Part shown: piece by piece, positions 22,730-35,276 of the stretch | How the letters are laid out: every line of letters begins with the position of its first letter | Numbering within the stretch: position 1 is the first letter of the stretch | Assembly (NCBI GenBank): GCA_944548615.1 | Contig: CALYMY010000072.1 | Span: 79,501-143,500, forward strand | Direction: 5' to 3' | DNA: 64,000 bases | Source: Micropterix aruncella | Lineage: Eukaryota; Arthropoda; Insecta; Lepidoptera; Micropterigidae | Made by a program: the position numbers and the translations under genes | The notes under the pieces: model-generated | The model's database searches: none | What the model saw: only the letters and a program-made list of their open reading frames with translations | Told to the model about the DNA's origin: nothing

Positions 22730-23310
22730 TTTTTTTATTTATTTGTTGAGTGGGGCTTTTCTAAGGTCTTTATGAGCCTTGTAACACTGCGACCATTGCT
22801 GATCTATTGTGCTCGCCACCTACTATAGTTCTGCGCTAAGCCTCGTGTCATTTAAGAACCGCAGCAGGCTTTTGGCGCCAGATTGTTTTACCTCCTCAGG
22901 TTGGAGGTAGTGACCACCCAGGTGGTTGTATCTTTTACGCATCAGCGGGCCACACTCGCACATGAGGTGCTGGGGAGTTTCCTCTGCCCCTTGGCAGAAC
23001 CTGCAAATTTTTGTGTCTTTGAGCTTGAGGTTGAACATGTGTTTGTTCAGGCCACAATGCCCCGTGAGCGCCCTTACCAGTATGCGTAGATTGTTCCTAT
23101 TTAGCGATAGGGCCTCACGGGCCGTCTTACGGTCGTAAGGCTTAATTAGCGCTTTGGAATGATTCAACCCTGGCGTGTTGTTCCAGTGGTTGACGGATTG
23201 TTCTAAACACATTTGTTTGAGCATTAGGTTTGCAAGGCTTTTTGGTACGCCACAGCAAGGTTCAGGGCCGTATAACGTTCCCTTTGCTCCCGCCCTAGCA
23301 AGTTCGTTAT
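22730..23310 (-). pseudogene. 5'-truncated LINE, C-terminal zinc-knuckle end
   Basis: The minus strand keeps the last 133 residues of a LINE polyprotein (22823-23224): LTGHCGLNKHMFNLKL, then CRFCQGAEETPQHLMCECG, a CxxC...H...C knuckle found after the reverse transcriptase/RNase H in Jockey/I/R1-like elements. It ends in a short 3' region and an A-rich tail (T-run at 22731). Upstream coding is missing from about 23310. A sister copy on the plus strand is at 32240-32825. Confidence 0.8.
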
Positions 23311-23607
23311 ACTTTATACTTTACAGTTATACTTTACAGCTTACAGCAACCAAGAAGTTTTATTGACTTTGTTTGAGTATATAAAATTGTCTATAAAATA
23401 CTTGTAATTTGATTAAGCTAAAGTTCTTAGTTTTCGAGATAATAAGATTTAGGTTTGTGATCCATATTCATTGCTCCCGAGTGTATTTGCTAATATCATA
23501 TTATATCGGTATGGTAAAATAAAACGGAGCAAAGCAATTTGGGCAATAAAGACGACGGTTTGAATCGATCTGTGATCTCAAAATCTAAAACAACAATTGG
23601 TTTTCTT

Positions 23608-23990
23608 TATACAGGTTGAGTTTTAATTAGCCGGAATCCTTTAAGGGGTTGAATCAGTACGAGCAAGTAAACTTTTGTAAAACTAAAATAAGAAAACATT
23701 TTTTTTTTTAAATTTAAAAATTTGAAGAATGTGACTATTAACTAAAAGTTCAATTAGCGTTTGAGCGCGCTGCGCCATCTATCGCTCTATAATAATATTA
23801 GCGATATTTTACCTATCGCCAGATAGCGCATCGTGCTCAGTGCTTTTTATACTATTTTTCAAAAATATAAAAATTTCAAAATTAAATTTTTTTTTTTTTT
23901 TTTCGACAAGTTTTTATTAAAAGTTGCTTACCTGCTCGTACTGATTCACTTCCTTCAAGAACGCTGGTTAATTAAAACTCACTCTGTATA
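23608..23990. mobile_element. Palindromic MITE-like repeat D, copy 2
   Basis: Ends read TATACAGGTTGAGTTTTAATTA and, inverted, TATACAGAGTGAGTTTTAATTA. Similarity continues inward through GAATCAGTACGAGCA(A/G)GTAA on both sides, and the middle (GCGCCATCTATCG / CGCCAGATAGCGC) is inverted again. The whole 383 bp can fold on itself. No coding capacity. Confidence 0.7.
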
Positions 23991-23999
23991 ACCTTCTCC

Positions 24000-24600
24000 G
24001 TCGCTCCCTCATTACTGAGGAGCGTGGCCACTGGACAACAGTTTGCCTACGAGACTCCTCCAACCTGCCTTCTGCAGAATGTATTAACCCTTTGGTTACT
24101 TCTTTTATTAGGTCGTTGCATCTGGCTGGTGATCTGCCTTTGCTTCTTTTTCCCTTTCGCTTGATCCTTAGAAATTAATCCAACCAGATTCTCCGGGTTT
24201 GTCCTGGCAAAATGACCAAAGTACTGCAGGACCCTTCTCATTCACACAGGGTAGAGCCTCAATTGGATGCTGAGTTCTCCTAGGATGGATTTGCTGATGT
24301 GGCGTCCTGTCCATGGAATTCCTAGCATTGTACACAAACACCACCAGTACCTACGTCTATTTCGGAGCGTATCCGAAACTTCAGGGTCCACGTCTTCGAT
24401 CAAAAACCAGAGCTCGAACCAGCCTGACCTTAGTCCGCTTTCTAACATCCCGTTCCTTCATAGCTTTACTAGCTTGCTCATGGCCGATCTTGCCATCTGG
24501 CTACTGCGTGAGACCTACAGTTTCCATCGTCGCATATCATGGAGCCCAGATAGACAGATAGAGCCCAGATAATTTTATATACTCCGATAGTATAAAATAA
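24000..24600 (-). pseudogene. RTE-like LINE C-terminal relic
   Basis: On the minus strand broken frames read GIPWTGRHISKSILGEL, then RRVLQYFGHFARTNPENL and GKKKQRQ, matching the reverse transcriptase tail pattern RR.LqYfGHi.R...l......G...r found in RTE/BovB-type LINEs. Several frame breaks are present. No polyA end is visible at the 24000 side. Confidence 0.7.
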
Positions 24601-24935
24601 GGTAATTGTTTTCTATATAAGCGGCGTTAATTATTGTAGATCGACAAAATTGAATTAATCAAGTGTTCATAATTCCAATTGGGTCAGTGAAAACTATAAG
24701 AAGTGTTGACTTTGCGTAATTTTACCCTATCTAAATGGTCGTTAAAGTTTCACCCTCAAACATTTACGCAGCCTGTTACTTTATGGAGGTCGGCAATTTA
24801 AGTTGTTTGAGCTGTTACACTTAATCCGAAGGAACCAGAATAAATATTTGCCGCCTAATAAGAAACTTGGCACTCACTAATTCGCCCATCCAAGCATATA
24901 TAGGATAGGTTATTTTACTTTCCTCGCAGTGGGAA
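24601..24935. other. Spacer, no gene seen
   Basis: AT-rich; nothing recognised. Confidence 0.5.
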
Positions 24936-24939
24936 AGTA

Positions 24940-25200
24940 TTGTGAACGCTCTAAAAAAATCGAAATAATTTTCACTCCTCCCCCCCTCCACGAGACGACT
25001 AAGACCATTGACAGACTGAAGTCTGTCTGCGAGTCTGTGTGTGTGTGTGTCTGTGTGTGTATTCCTCCACGATAGCGCTCAAAATCTTCATCATTTGGTC
25101 ATAGCAAAAGTTGAAAAGTGGTTGTGGTTGAAATCGGTCCACCACATACTTACTTAAATCTCGAAATATTGCAGTACCTATTGGAAAAATTACGAGAAAA
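24940..25200 (+). repeat. Dispersed repeat B, copy 4
   Basis: GTGGGAAAGTATTGTGAACGC, a C-rich run, GAGACGACTAAGACCATT, a TG-rich run, TCCACGATAGCGC and GTGGTTGAAATCGGTCCACC. A shorter inverted partner lies at 25840-25985. Confidence 0.7.
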
Positions 25201-25839
25201 ATACCATTTTGATACCACGGAAAATACTACATAATCATAATCATTATCACACTCATTTATATTTTTCAAAAAAAAACTTGGTACCTATCTACAACAATTA
25301 TTTAGGTAGATATAGTAAGTTTGGGTATTATGGCACACCATAAACTTTCCGAAAATAAAACTTGGAATATATGAGCCATTTTGGATATCTCATTTTCGGT
25401 TTCAGCATGGTTAAAATAGGGAGAAAATACCTGTTACCCAAAAGTTACATGATTTGCTTCTAAAAGTTCGTTTTCCAGAAAATTTTACTAGGCTAGTAGG
25501 TACAATTTTAAACTAAGCCAATTGAAAGATAATGCTCCAGTTTACTCCACTCAGTTTCTGCTTCTATAAGCCGCCTTAAACTAGGGTTTTTCCATCCCGT
25601 AGGTATGACCTTATGTATTGGAGATTGCGATAACAAGTCGAGCGTAATCAAAGATATTTGGGCTCTATTACTATGACCCACTGCCTTATTTCTACAAAAC
25701 AATATTTAGATAGATACTTTCTGAAATAGCCAATTTATAATATAGCATCTAATACTTTTTTGTTTTTCAGTCTCTCATTGACAATTCAAATTAATAAAAA
25801 TTATGAAATATAAAGATAAAAATCGGTTATGTCATCCCT
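25201..25839. other. Interior between inverted B copies
   Basis: AT-rich. A minus-strand frame of 64 residues (25508-25702) shows nothing recognisable. If the B copies at either side are arms of one element, this is its interior. Confidence 0.4.
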
Positions 25840-25985
25840 CATTCAATCGTGGAGGAATACACGCACAAAGACACGCATAGACAAACAGACAGACTTCCGT
25901 CTGGAAATGATCGGAATCGTCTTAGAGGTGGGGGGTCAAATAGTATAGTATATCCGCCTTCGTCTCGGGAAAAAAAAAACACCTC
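25840..25985 (-). repeat. Dispersed repeat B, copy 5 (inverted)
   Basis: Inverted CCCCCCACCTCTAAGACGATT, a GTCTGTCTG run and a TCCTCCACGAT word, partnering 24940-25200. Confidence 0.65.
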
Positions 25986-26199
25986 CTCGTCGCGGAAACC
26001 GCGTTAGTACAGGTCGGTCGTCGATACGTCGAGGAAAGCCCCAAAAGCCCGCGTCAGAGAGGGAAGCGCGCAAGTAGCTACTTGGACGGACAAGTCATGG
26101 AAAGCCCCAATGCTCCCCGTCACCGAAACAGCCGCACGAAGCGACCAGCTGTACGGATCCTGGCCAGCCGCTCACCGCGCCGGTTGTGCTGAGTCGCTG
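25986..26199. other. GC-rich spacer
   Basis: Contains GGAAAGCCCCA twice (26033 and 26099) but nothing classifiable. Confidence 0.4.
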
Positions 26200-26640
26200 A
26201 AATACACTGTCTTCTAAGCAGCGGGGGTGGATGTTGAGCTGTTGTCATGCCACTCTTAAAGTGACCTTGGGCCACTCGATCCCGTGTATCACTACGGACA
26301 AAGAACTCCCAGGTCCGCGATAAATTCTAACTGAATTACCGCTGTAACACAATAGGTAGAGGTCGCGTAAGCGACTTCGGACCCGTAACCAGTCGGGAGG
26401 AAGGAGGCATCCTGAAGGTTAATTCCAGACGGAGATATCCTACTCAAACTGGTAGTTAGGGCGCGAGGCTGCCGGCTGGCTACCTTTCCCGGTCGGTCTC
26501 TAACGTGCTGCTGGCGAGCTAGACAGTAGATTGTCTTTGCCTCTAAGTATTCTACGCTCATCCCACGGATGAAAGAATGGTTACATATCGTTATATCAGT
26601 CTGGGGTGACGGGTTCGCCCGTTGTAGTAGACACCGCCCT
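26200..26640 (-). repeat. Dispersed repeat family A, copy 2
   Basis: Reads GTCCGCGATAAATTCTAA, CGTAACCAGTCGGGAG, TATTCTACGCTCA, then GGGGTGACGGGTTCGCCCGTTGTAG at its edge, the same order as copy 1. It covers roughly the proximal two-thirds of the unit. Confidence 0.7.
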
Positions 26641-28960
26641 ACTGTTAATTAAAACCTTAACGTTGGAAATAAAATATTTATTTTCTGTCGGAACGTTACA
26701 AAATCCCTTTGATTCAAAATTTTAGCATAACATAAAGAGAATTATTATTGCTCCAAGCACTTAGGTTCTATTCGAGTAGTTACTTAGGTAACTATATGTT
26801 AGGTGCTCACTGTGCTTTGTGCATTTTAATTAAAAACAATGTGCTCTAAAGCCAGCGCGGAACACCAAACCTCCATTAACGTGTAATATCCGGCAGCGTC
26901 TAGCTTCACTAACTTCGCAGCATGTGGACTGTTTGTATTAGTTTTGCAATAAACTTATCAATTTAAACTCGAAATTTCATGCGGCTGTTTGACGATATAA
27001 TTAATGGGAAACGGATCTAGTAATGAAAAGGCATTTTTATCTTATGTCTAGGTGAAAGGGTGACGACAGCTGTAAACGTTATATTTTAATCACATAATAA
27101 TACGTCGTCTAAACATCTCGATGACAAGTCAACTTGTTAAACTGACACGATACATGGGAACGACCATATTTTCCGAGCTATAGTTTTATGATTTTTTTGA
27201 AGAATATAAGCATTAATTTAAAAAAAGTTTCTAAGCGAATCCCTCGATAAGGAACCCATTTACAATTTAGACTCATAAAAATGGTCATTGCTTTGGATAT
27301 TAAGCACATTTGCTTTGGCTTTACACTGATTTCGAAAATTTTCATGCGCGATTACTCCTACAATGTAGGCGGTGAGTGTGTTTTATTTTATTTTCATCAT
27401 ATTGTCTGGTTAATTCTCTAGCGTCGCGCGCAGCCACATATTTTATTTAGGCCCTAAATTAATTACAATTAATTAAAACGTGAAAGCACTCCGAGAGTTG
27501 GGCTAAATATGCTTTACCATTAACTCCCTTATACCACCACTGCGCAAAGACAGTTATTTTGTGCTATCGTTGCGATCGAATGATTAGTATGCGCTTGGTC
27601 GCCGGCGCGAGCGGGCTTCGAATCTGTGCCTGACGCTACGTCAACGCTGGATTTAAATTGGTCAAACCCTGGAAAATTGACCCCGCTTATTTCCTCGCGC
27701 GTCCGCCCATTCGCATATTTTTCTGTCGCCCCGAATCGCATTGATCAAATCTCGACCAACTAATGCGCGTAATTATTATGTGTTGAAAATTCTAAAACAA
27801 ATAAAAAATATACATGTTTATGTAAATATTACTACCTATGATTTAAAATTTCTATTGTTATCTCAAAATAGAATGCGTCTCAAAATTAGAGTGCGTAATT
27901 ATTACGTATTAAAACCTATTTACCAAATTAAAAATTGACATCTTTATGTACATTATATTCAAATAATAAGAGTTATGATTGAGACCACCGATCGCCCGCT
28001 TTATGAACTAATTTCAATGATAAAATACAAAACAAATATTTTAGATGTAGAATAATAATATACAAGTTCTACAGTGAAATAAAACCAGTGATTTAATATC
28101 AGATGTAGATAATAGGAGTAGATTTAAGAACTGTTATACCAACTTCCACTCTCCATAATAGGGACCATTGATTGTTTGGTTGTTAGTTTAAAATAAATTA
28201 ATAGTTTTAAAAAAAGCACTAAAAACTCGCTTTTATAAATGCACGTAAAAACCACATCATCAGACCTTGAAACCTAATCGTGGTCAAAGTTCATTTCAAG
28301 ACTTTTCTAACAACCCAAACACAGCTATGATACGATGTTCCATCATGAAGTTCCAGTTCATATCTTCCGACTCTATCATCAGATCAGTTCGACAGTACCA
28401 TATTATTGTATTGTCATCAGAACTAAATACAGCTGCCAATTTTCATGACGCTACAATCCTTGGAAGATGGTTAAATTAGTTACCTTAGATTCCATTACAT
28501 AGTTGCATACAGGCCGACCTAATAAAAGAGTGTTAAAAAATAAAGATTTTTCTTCGATAGTTTCGTGGGAGTCAGAATATGATAATTTCTTGTTTTATGA
28601 TGAAACTAATTAACTGATCCAGTGTCCAAAATGAATGAGGCCGCCGGTAAGTAGTTTTAAATTATTACTACAGTTTAGAAGTAAATGTGGACAACATGCG
28701 TAGTATTTAGGTACGTTTGTACTGTACTGAATTTATGTAATATGCCTCTTTGCGGCATGGTTGTACCCGCTTACGCAAAATACACCAGATTAAAAAAAAC
28801 AACTAGCGCTTGTCGGGCACAGACATATACGCTTACGTAAAATGCGCCAAACACATTGTTATTACAACTAGATCAATGCCTGATTGATTAATCCTTTGAG
28901 GACCATAAGCTTTGCGGTAGATATGGAATGTTTGATACATCAAACTGTTAAAGGACGATG
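26641..28960. other. Spacer, no gene seen
   Basis: 2.3 kb of mostly AT-rich DNA. Frames near 27529-27741 (minus) and 28267-28479 (plus) are short and unlike known proteins. A direct repeat of the type GCGTAATTATTATGT...TTAAAATT recurs at 27766 and 27892. Confidence 0.45.
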
Positions 28961-28964
28961 TAAA

Positions 28965-29880
28965 TAACATAATAATAATAATAATAATAATAATGCTTTA
29001 TTTAAGAGAAAGTAGTACAAAAATTATTTCTTAAAAACTACCCAACTAGGTTAATGCCCGTACTAGGGTAGATTCTTTTCCTTTAAATTAAGATGCGCAC
29101 GTAATTTAGAACTATGGTGATATTTACATGTTTATATAATATTAAACATTATACATATATTATTCTTATTTATATATAAATATATACATTTACCTACTTG
29201 TATTATTTACATACTATTATTATTTACATACATTTTCATTTATATACACGTATTTATTAGTAATATATAATTGTAATATTAAATTAAATTGATAACGTCG
29301 TTTTAAACGAGGATATGTGTAATAATTTCAGCTACCTTTTCCCTGCCGGTCTCAAACAGCCACAAAGTAAGTTTTCCCTTTTTCATATGTAAGCTTTTGC
29401 ATTGTTTTAACTTATCCTGAAAGTAATTGTGGAGTTTAGGAGCTACACAACTAAAGTGCCTTTGCGCAAATTTAGTTTTGGTTTTTTTAATTAAATGTTT
29501 TTCTGACGCGCAACCTCTAGTTAGAATCTTGTGGTCAGTGATGTTGTGTGTGTGCGGATTGTTGAGATAATAAAGTAGGGTTACTTTTGCATAAATCTGT
29601 CTAACGTCCAAAAGTCTCAGCTCTTTTAGTAGTTCGTTTGTTGGATATCGATGTGGCTTTCTGGACATGACCCTCAGGAGAGCTTTTTGCGCTTTAACAA
29701 GCGGATCTAACGCCGAATCTGTAGAACCCCCCCATCCTAATATTCCATATGTAATCGTGCTATGGGCTAGCGCGTAGTAGACTTTAATGAGGCTTCTTAA
29801 CGGTAGAACATTTCTAAGGGCCTTAAAAGCAAAAATCAGCTTCCTGATTTTACCCGCAGTAATAAGTACGTCAAGTTGAC
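28965..29880 (-). pseudogene. 5'-truncated LINE with intact reverse transcriptase tail
   Basis: The minus-strand frame is open from about 29871 to the stop at 29303. It reads AGKIRKLIFAFKALRN, LIKVYYALAHSTITYGILGW, KAQKALLRVMSRKPHRYPT and DVRQIYAKVTLLYYL, ending THILV. This is the region after the catalytic core in Jockey/CR1-like reverse transcriptases (S...YG...WG, then Qkr.lR.m). The 3' end on the plus strand is a TAA/ATA run at 28970-28994. Sequence upstream of 29880 is absent, so it is a dead-on-arrival copy, though recent enough to have no stops. Confidence 0.85.
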
Positions 29881-30053
29881 ATGTATGTCAAGTTTTGTGA
29901 AAATTGGTTCAATAGATTGATGGGACATGAGGGTCCCTATGGTCCATAAGGATACAAATTTATAACTTAAAAATAAAATAAAAAAAGGCGCCATAAATAT
30001 TGTATTTATTTATTTGAAATCACCAGAGTTCGTTGGTAATTTTAGATATCTTC
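29881..30053. other. Short spacer
   Basis: Nothing recognised. Confidence 0.4.
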
Positions 30054-30445
30054 TTAAATGAATCGCCGTGCGTTAGTCTCGCAAGATCTCGAAAATGACT
30101 CGACCGATTTGAATTATATTTTTTTCATTTTGTTTGCCTTGATTCAGGGGTGGTTTACAAAAAAAAAAATATTTAGGAAAAATTAAAAGAAACAACTGAA
30201 AATCGAAAAAATTGAAATTGGTCATTTTGGGATATGGACCACTTTCAATAGATGGCGTTCGAGACGATCCTATTGTTTGACAGCTGCGCCATCTATAACT
30301 CTTATTCATTCCGTGCAATTGTGTAAAATTTCAAAAAGTCGAAGAGTCGAAAAAGTCGAAAAAGTCAAGAGTCAAAAAAGTCAAAAAATTGGTAAAGTCG
30401 GAAAAGTTGAAAAAGTCGAAAAAGCCGAAAAAGTCTAAAAACTCA
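30054..30445 (+). mobile_element. Helitron 5' end, second copy
   Basis: About 85-90 percent like 12661-12950: ATGAATCGCCGTGCGTTAGT, GACTCGACCGATTTG, CTTGATTCAGGGGTGG, then TGTTTGACAGCTGCGC, followed by a shorter AAAAAGTCG minisatellite from 30335. No Rep sequence follows. Confidence 0.75.
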
Positions 30446-30945
30446 AACCGTAGGTACATGATTCGGCCATATTATAGATTTTAATGAATTGGATTTGGAA
30501 GGTTGATTAGGATCAATAAACGCTTATTAAGAGTTACAATCAAATCAATTTTAGGCGGTACGAAGTTCACCGGGTCATTAGATAAAAAATAAAAATTAGG
30601 GTATATTTTTTAAAAATATTTTTTTTTGCTTATATAAAGATTCTGATGTCTCAATAACATGGGAAAATATAATTTATAAATTATTCGTATTCGATTATTT
30701 ATAAAAATATGTTTGATACTATGGGACACATACATATGACCCTTGGTCCTGAAAGGGTTAAGATTTGACTTATGGAATATGCTTATTTTTGGCATAATTT
30801 TACCAGTTTACGCATAACGCAGCAGGTTTAATAAAATTGCAACTAGGTACAACGGTAGTAACGGCTTCCACAAAACGCGCCAAATGCAGTGTGTTTGCAA
30901 CTGTGCCAATGATCGGTTGATACGCGATACGCGAGATATTGGTGG
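30446..30945. other. Spacer, no gene seen
   Basis: A GAAAGGGTTAAG sequence at 30749 resembles a piggyBac-type right end, but no left end is nearby. The rest is unassigned. Confidence 0.4.
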
Positions 30946-30949
30946 TGTG

Positions 30950-31553
30950 GCGTTTTCACCTAAAATGGGCGAACCGGTCATCCTAGGAAGGTATCATCAC
31001 TATATTAATCGATCTTTCAAGCGAAGGGTGACCGTAGAGACTTCGAGACAAAACAGCCCACCATCTTGCTCGTAAGAGTCCAATGTTCTACTGCGTGGAA
31101 CTGGGAAGAAAACCCAGCGGCACTCTCACGCCCCCAGATTTGGCCGGATTACTAACCTTCCATCTGGTCACAGGTCGGAGATCGCTTGCGCAGCCTCTAG
31201 TCGATGTTAACGGTAATTCAGTTCGAGTTTATCGCAGACCGTGGTGTCCTTTGTCCGTCAACCACTCGGGATCGGCTGGCCAACGAGTCGTTCCAAGAGT
31301 GGCTGACATCAGGTCAATATACACCCCGCTGCTAAGGATAAGTATAAGAGACCCCCTCCCCCACCCTCCAACCCATTTATTAGCCGGAGTACAGAGTCGA
31401 TTGGCTCACGGCGCACGATGCGCAAACAGCCCAGCAGTGCCCCAATATTATCTCCCGAAGGAAATGATCCGCCTGCCTTGGCAGGGGAAACAGAGTCCTT
31501 TTCATGATCGACCCTCTATGAAGAGGCTACCGGATGGGGCTGAACAGATGGGC
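30950..31553 (+). repeat. Dispersed repeat family A, copy 3
   Basis: Runs from GGGCGAACCGGTCATCC to a GGCTACCGGATGGGGCTG edge and is immediately followed by another copy. The 178-residue frame at 31083-31619 lies in it and is not shared with other copies, so it is not counted as a gene. Confidence 0.7.
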
Positions 31554-32060
31554 AGTGTCGACTACAACGGGTGCACCCGTCACCCAATCACTTCTTTCAG
31601 CCATGGGATTGGACAATGACAATCCACTATCTAGCTGCGCTAATTAACCCGCGAGAGACCAACACTTACAGCCCTTCACAGGGTAGTTAACCCAGCGGGC
31701 AGACCAAGCGCCCTCGCTACCAGTTATGGCCAGATTACAGGTTTAAGATCGCTTGCGCGGTCCTCTCAGCGGCGATTCATTTCGAATCATCGGGGATCAG
31801 GGCGTCCTTTGCCCGTCTTTCACTCAGGATCGGCTGAGCGGCTGTCATTAGCCGCCCCCGCTCTATAGGAAACAAAGTTATTTCCAGACTCCCCAGATTA
31901 TAATCAGTCGTAATGCACAGTCGAATGGCTGACGCCGCACAGTGCGCAAACCGTCCAGAAGCGCCCAGAGGAATTGGCCTGCAAGCACAGAGTCCTACCG
32001 GGTTAGCACTTTGTATGGAGGCTACCGGATGGCTGCTGACCTGTGAGTTGGGCCGAATCT
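31553..32060 (+). repeat. Dispersed repeat family A, copy 4 (tandem with copy 3)
   Basis: Starts TGTCGACTACAACGGGTGCA and CCCGTCACCC, and ends near GGCTACCGGATGGCTGCTGAC. The head-to-tail join with copy 3 shows that the unit length is about 600 bp. Confidence 0.7.
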
Positions 32061-32239
32061 AAACACATGAATCATAATGGCCTAACTACACTGGTCCCAT
32101 TAACTCCCTAAATGACCCATGAGTTGACCCGACCCAAGTTAACAAGCGGATCTTAGTGGCTCAACTGCACAGGAACTTTAATTTGAGCTATATTTAAGCT
32201 GTACCTGTTTACTCAACCAATTATACTACTAATACTTTT

Positions 32240-32825
32240 GTCGAGGGAAATTAAAAAGTCGATGAACTTGCTAAGACGGGAACAAAGGAATAGTTATAGG
32301 GTCCTAAGCCTTGCTATGGCGTACCAAAAAGCTTTGCAAAACCTAATGCTCAAAAAAAATATGTTTAGAACAATCCGTCAACCACTAAAACAACACGCCA
32401 GGTTAGATTCATTCCAAGGCGCTAATTAAGGCATATGACCGTAAGACTGCCCGTGAGCCCTTATCGCTAAATTGGAACAATCTACGCATACTGGTGAGGG
32501 CGGTCACGGGGCAGTGTGGTCTGAACAAACACATGTACAACCTCAAGCTCCGGGACTTGAAAATATACAGGTTCTACCAAGGGGCAGAGGAAACTCCCCT
32601 GCACCTCATGTGCGAGTGTGGCCCGCTGAGCGTAAAAGATACATTCATTTGGGGGGTCATTACCTCCAACCTGAGGAGGTAAAACAATCTGGCGCCAAAA
32701 GCCTGTTGCGGCTCATGACACGAGGCTTAGCGCAGAACTATAGTAGGTGGCGAACACAATAGATCAGCAATTGTCGCAGTGTTACAAGGCTCATATAGAC
32801 CTTAGAAAATCCCTCCACAACAAAT
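32240..32825 (+). pseudogene. LINE C-terminal relic, sister of 22730-23310
   Basis: ALQNLMLKKNMFR, then ILVRAVTGQCGLNKHMYNLKLRD, FYQGAEETPLHLMCECG and a GAKSLLRL end, in two frames. The knuckle's first Cys residues are partly lost. A 3' tail AACAAATAAAAAAATT at 32819 matches the minus-strand copy. It is truncated upstream of about 32240, close to where the other copy is truncated. Confidence 0.8.
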
Positions 32826-33324
32826 AAAAAAATTTGAAAAAAATAAAAATACTTTTGTCGCTGAGATCAAAGAAAATAATCCCTGTTATTCCTCCAACAC
32901 TAGGATAACGCGTACACAATTTAATAAAAAAATAGTGGTAAATTTTCAACCGAACTGTAAATTCTTAAGAAAGATTGCTTACCCCCCTAGAAACGTGTTG
33001 TCTCGCCACATTTCCGTCTGCATACAAGGAAATTTGAAGAGAGCGAGAGACGCGTCGCGAGGGCGCAGCGCTACACAGAGGTAACGTCTGGCATGTTTTC
33101 GCAAAGAATCAATTTGTCCGAAGCCGCCGTGGCAGCATGTTCAATTTGGACAGGGAGGGGGGAGGGGGGTGTAAAAGAGGAAGACCCCCGGTGCAGGAGA
33201 TTGTCTTCGGATTCCATCATGTCTGACGGCGCTGGGAAGCATTAGGTGCATGCTGACATTGTAAAGGGGTGAACCCTGACGTGAACGTCGGTTTCCATAT
33301 CCCACCCTCATGACAACTTAGAGA
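32826..33324. other. Spacer, no gene seen
   Basis: Contains a G-rich patch GGGAGGGGGGAGGGGGG at 33153 and otherwise nothing identified. Confidence 0.4.
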
Positions 33325-33499
33325 CACTAAAAAAATAAGTTAATAGTAAAAACAAATTTTTAAAAACAAGCTTTCAATAAAATGATTTATCCCGAGCCAA
33401 CCCAGGGTGCAGCAGCCATGTCATAGTGGAACTTAAAACGGGCTATCCTAAATGAATGCTATAAAGAATTTCGTGTTTGTGCTGTTGACCGTTGAGGGA

Positions 33500-34165
33500 G
33501 CTAATGGGCCCCTGCTGAGTTGGCCACGAAGACCCATTCTGTTCAGGGTTGGTTACACTCACGGGTCAACACCCATCCGGCGGCCTCCACGCATGAAGTG
33601 CGAGCCCGGGCAGGGCTCTGGCCTTATCGCTAGTTTCCCCTAGGAATCAACCTTCTGGCGCTCCTGGACGATTTCCGCACCATACGGCGTAAGTCAATCG
33701 ACTATGCACTCTGACTAACAGTCAGGGGAGTTTGGAAGAAGTACTGTTTCCTATAGAGCGGGGGTGGTTGCGGACCTTAGACTTGCGACTGCTCTTGAAA
33801 CGACCATCGGCTACCCGATCCTTGGTGAAGAGCCCGGCTCGCGGACCACGGTCCGCGATAAATTTGGAATACACCGTTTCACCGCTTCGTAAGGGAGAGG
33901 ACCGCGCAAGCGACCTCGAACTCGTAACCAATAGAGAGACTGGAGAAATCTAGTCGCAATTGGAAGTAAGGGCGTGAGTGTAAGCCCTCTGGATAACACT
34001 CCTGGCTATCTCGCGGTTATGGCGTTAATTTCTTACGGGCATGTGGTGAAGCTTGACGGTGGACTGTTTTTATCCAAGTCTTCTGCGCTCACTTCAGGGA
34101 GACAGAACGACTAATCGTTAAAACTTCCTGTGGTGACGGATTCGCCTGTTGCAGTTGACAACTCT
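33500..34165 (-). repeat. Dispersed repeat family A, copy 5, nested
   Basis: Sits inside the left arm of the fold-back element, splitting two of its internal units. Edges: CTCACGGGTCAACACCC-like sequence and GTGACGGATTCGCCTGTTGCAG. Confidence 0.7.
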
Positions 34166-35276
34166 AGTTGTTGAGCGTTGAGGAGTCCCCTCGTTGGAAG
34201 CCAGCCCTGTGTGCAGCTGCCTTGTCACTGTGAAACTTACAACGGGCTATTATAATTGAACGCGTATACAAAAAATAGTTTCTCTGTTGTTGACCGTTGA
34301 GGAGTCCCCCCTTCGAGAGCCAACCCTGGGTGCAGCAGCCATGTCGTGGTGGCATTTAGAACGGGCTATCATATTTGAATGCGTATACACAATTGTATGT
34401 CTCTGATGTTGTACGTCGAAGAGTAGCCTCGTCGGGAGACGAACCTGGTTGTAGAATCAGGTCCTGCTCACCATAAAAATGAATTATCTTCGGAACTGAA
34501 CCAACGTGTAAAATTTGACCGGTTCGCAAGGTTTGACCTAAACAAACATACATACTAATTGCAAGGTGAATAAAAGCTTGCAATAAAACTTGTAAAAAAC
34601 AATAATTGCGAAATTCGAGGATGAAATAGAAGCAATGTGGGATATGCCCTATCTCTTTCAGACAGGCTCGTATAAATGAGAGGGAGTGCTACTCAAAAGC
34701 GGAACTCTAACATCACAAACACATTTTTAATCACTGCACTCTCTCTGCTTGTTTATTTACCGAGAAATTCTTGTAACACAACCGATTTTTACAAGATTGT
34801 ATATACCTTGCAATGTTTGTTAGTTTGTTAGATTGCTTTGGTCAAATCTTGCAAGCTAAAAAAAATACTTTCTCTCATCCTACGAACTTGAAATTGTACA
34901 TGTTGGTTTAGTTTAGATGACTGCATTTTTATGGTGAGCATGACCTGATTCGACAACCAGGTTCGGCTCCCGACGAGGTTACTCTTACACGCGGTACACA
35001 GCAGACACACAATATTGTATACGTATTCAATTACGATAGTCCGTTCTAAATTTCATCATAACAGGGCTGCTGCAACCAGGGTTGGCTACCAGCGAGAGGA
35101 CTCCTCAACGTTCAACAGCACAGAATCGAAATTTTGTATACGCATTTAATTATGATAGCCCGTTCTAAGTTTCTCCGCGATATGGCTGCTGCACCCAGGG
35201 TTGGCTTTCAACGAGGGGACTCCACAACGGTCAACATCACAGAAAGTAAATTTTGTAAAGCATTCATTTTGTATAG

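Noticed and set aside
11010..30760. TTAACCCT- or AGGGTTAA-type words at 11010, 24090 and 30749 as further piggyBac ends
   Set aside because: No matching partner end at a sensible distance. Short words of this kind are expected by chance.
31083..31619. A 178-residue frame that might be a gene
   Set aside because: It lies across repeat family A, has no known motif, and the frame is not open in other copies of the same repeat.
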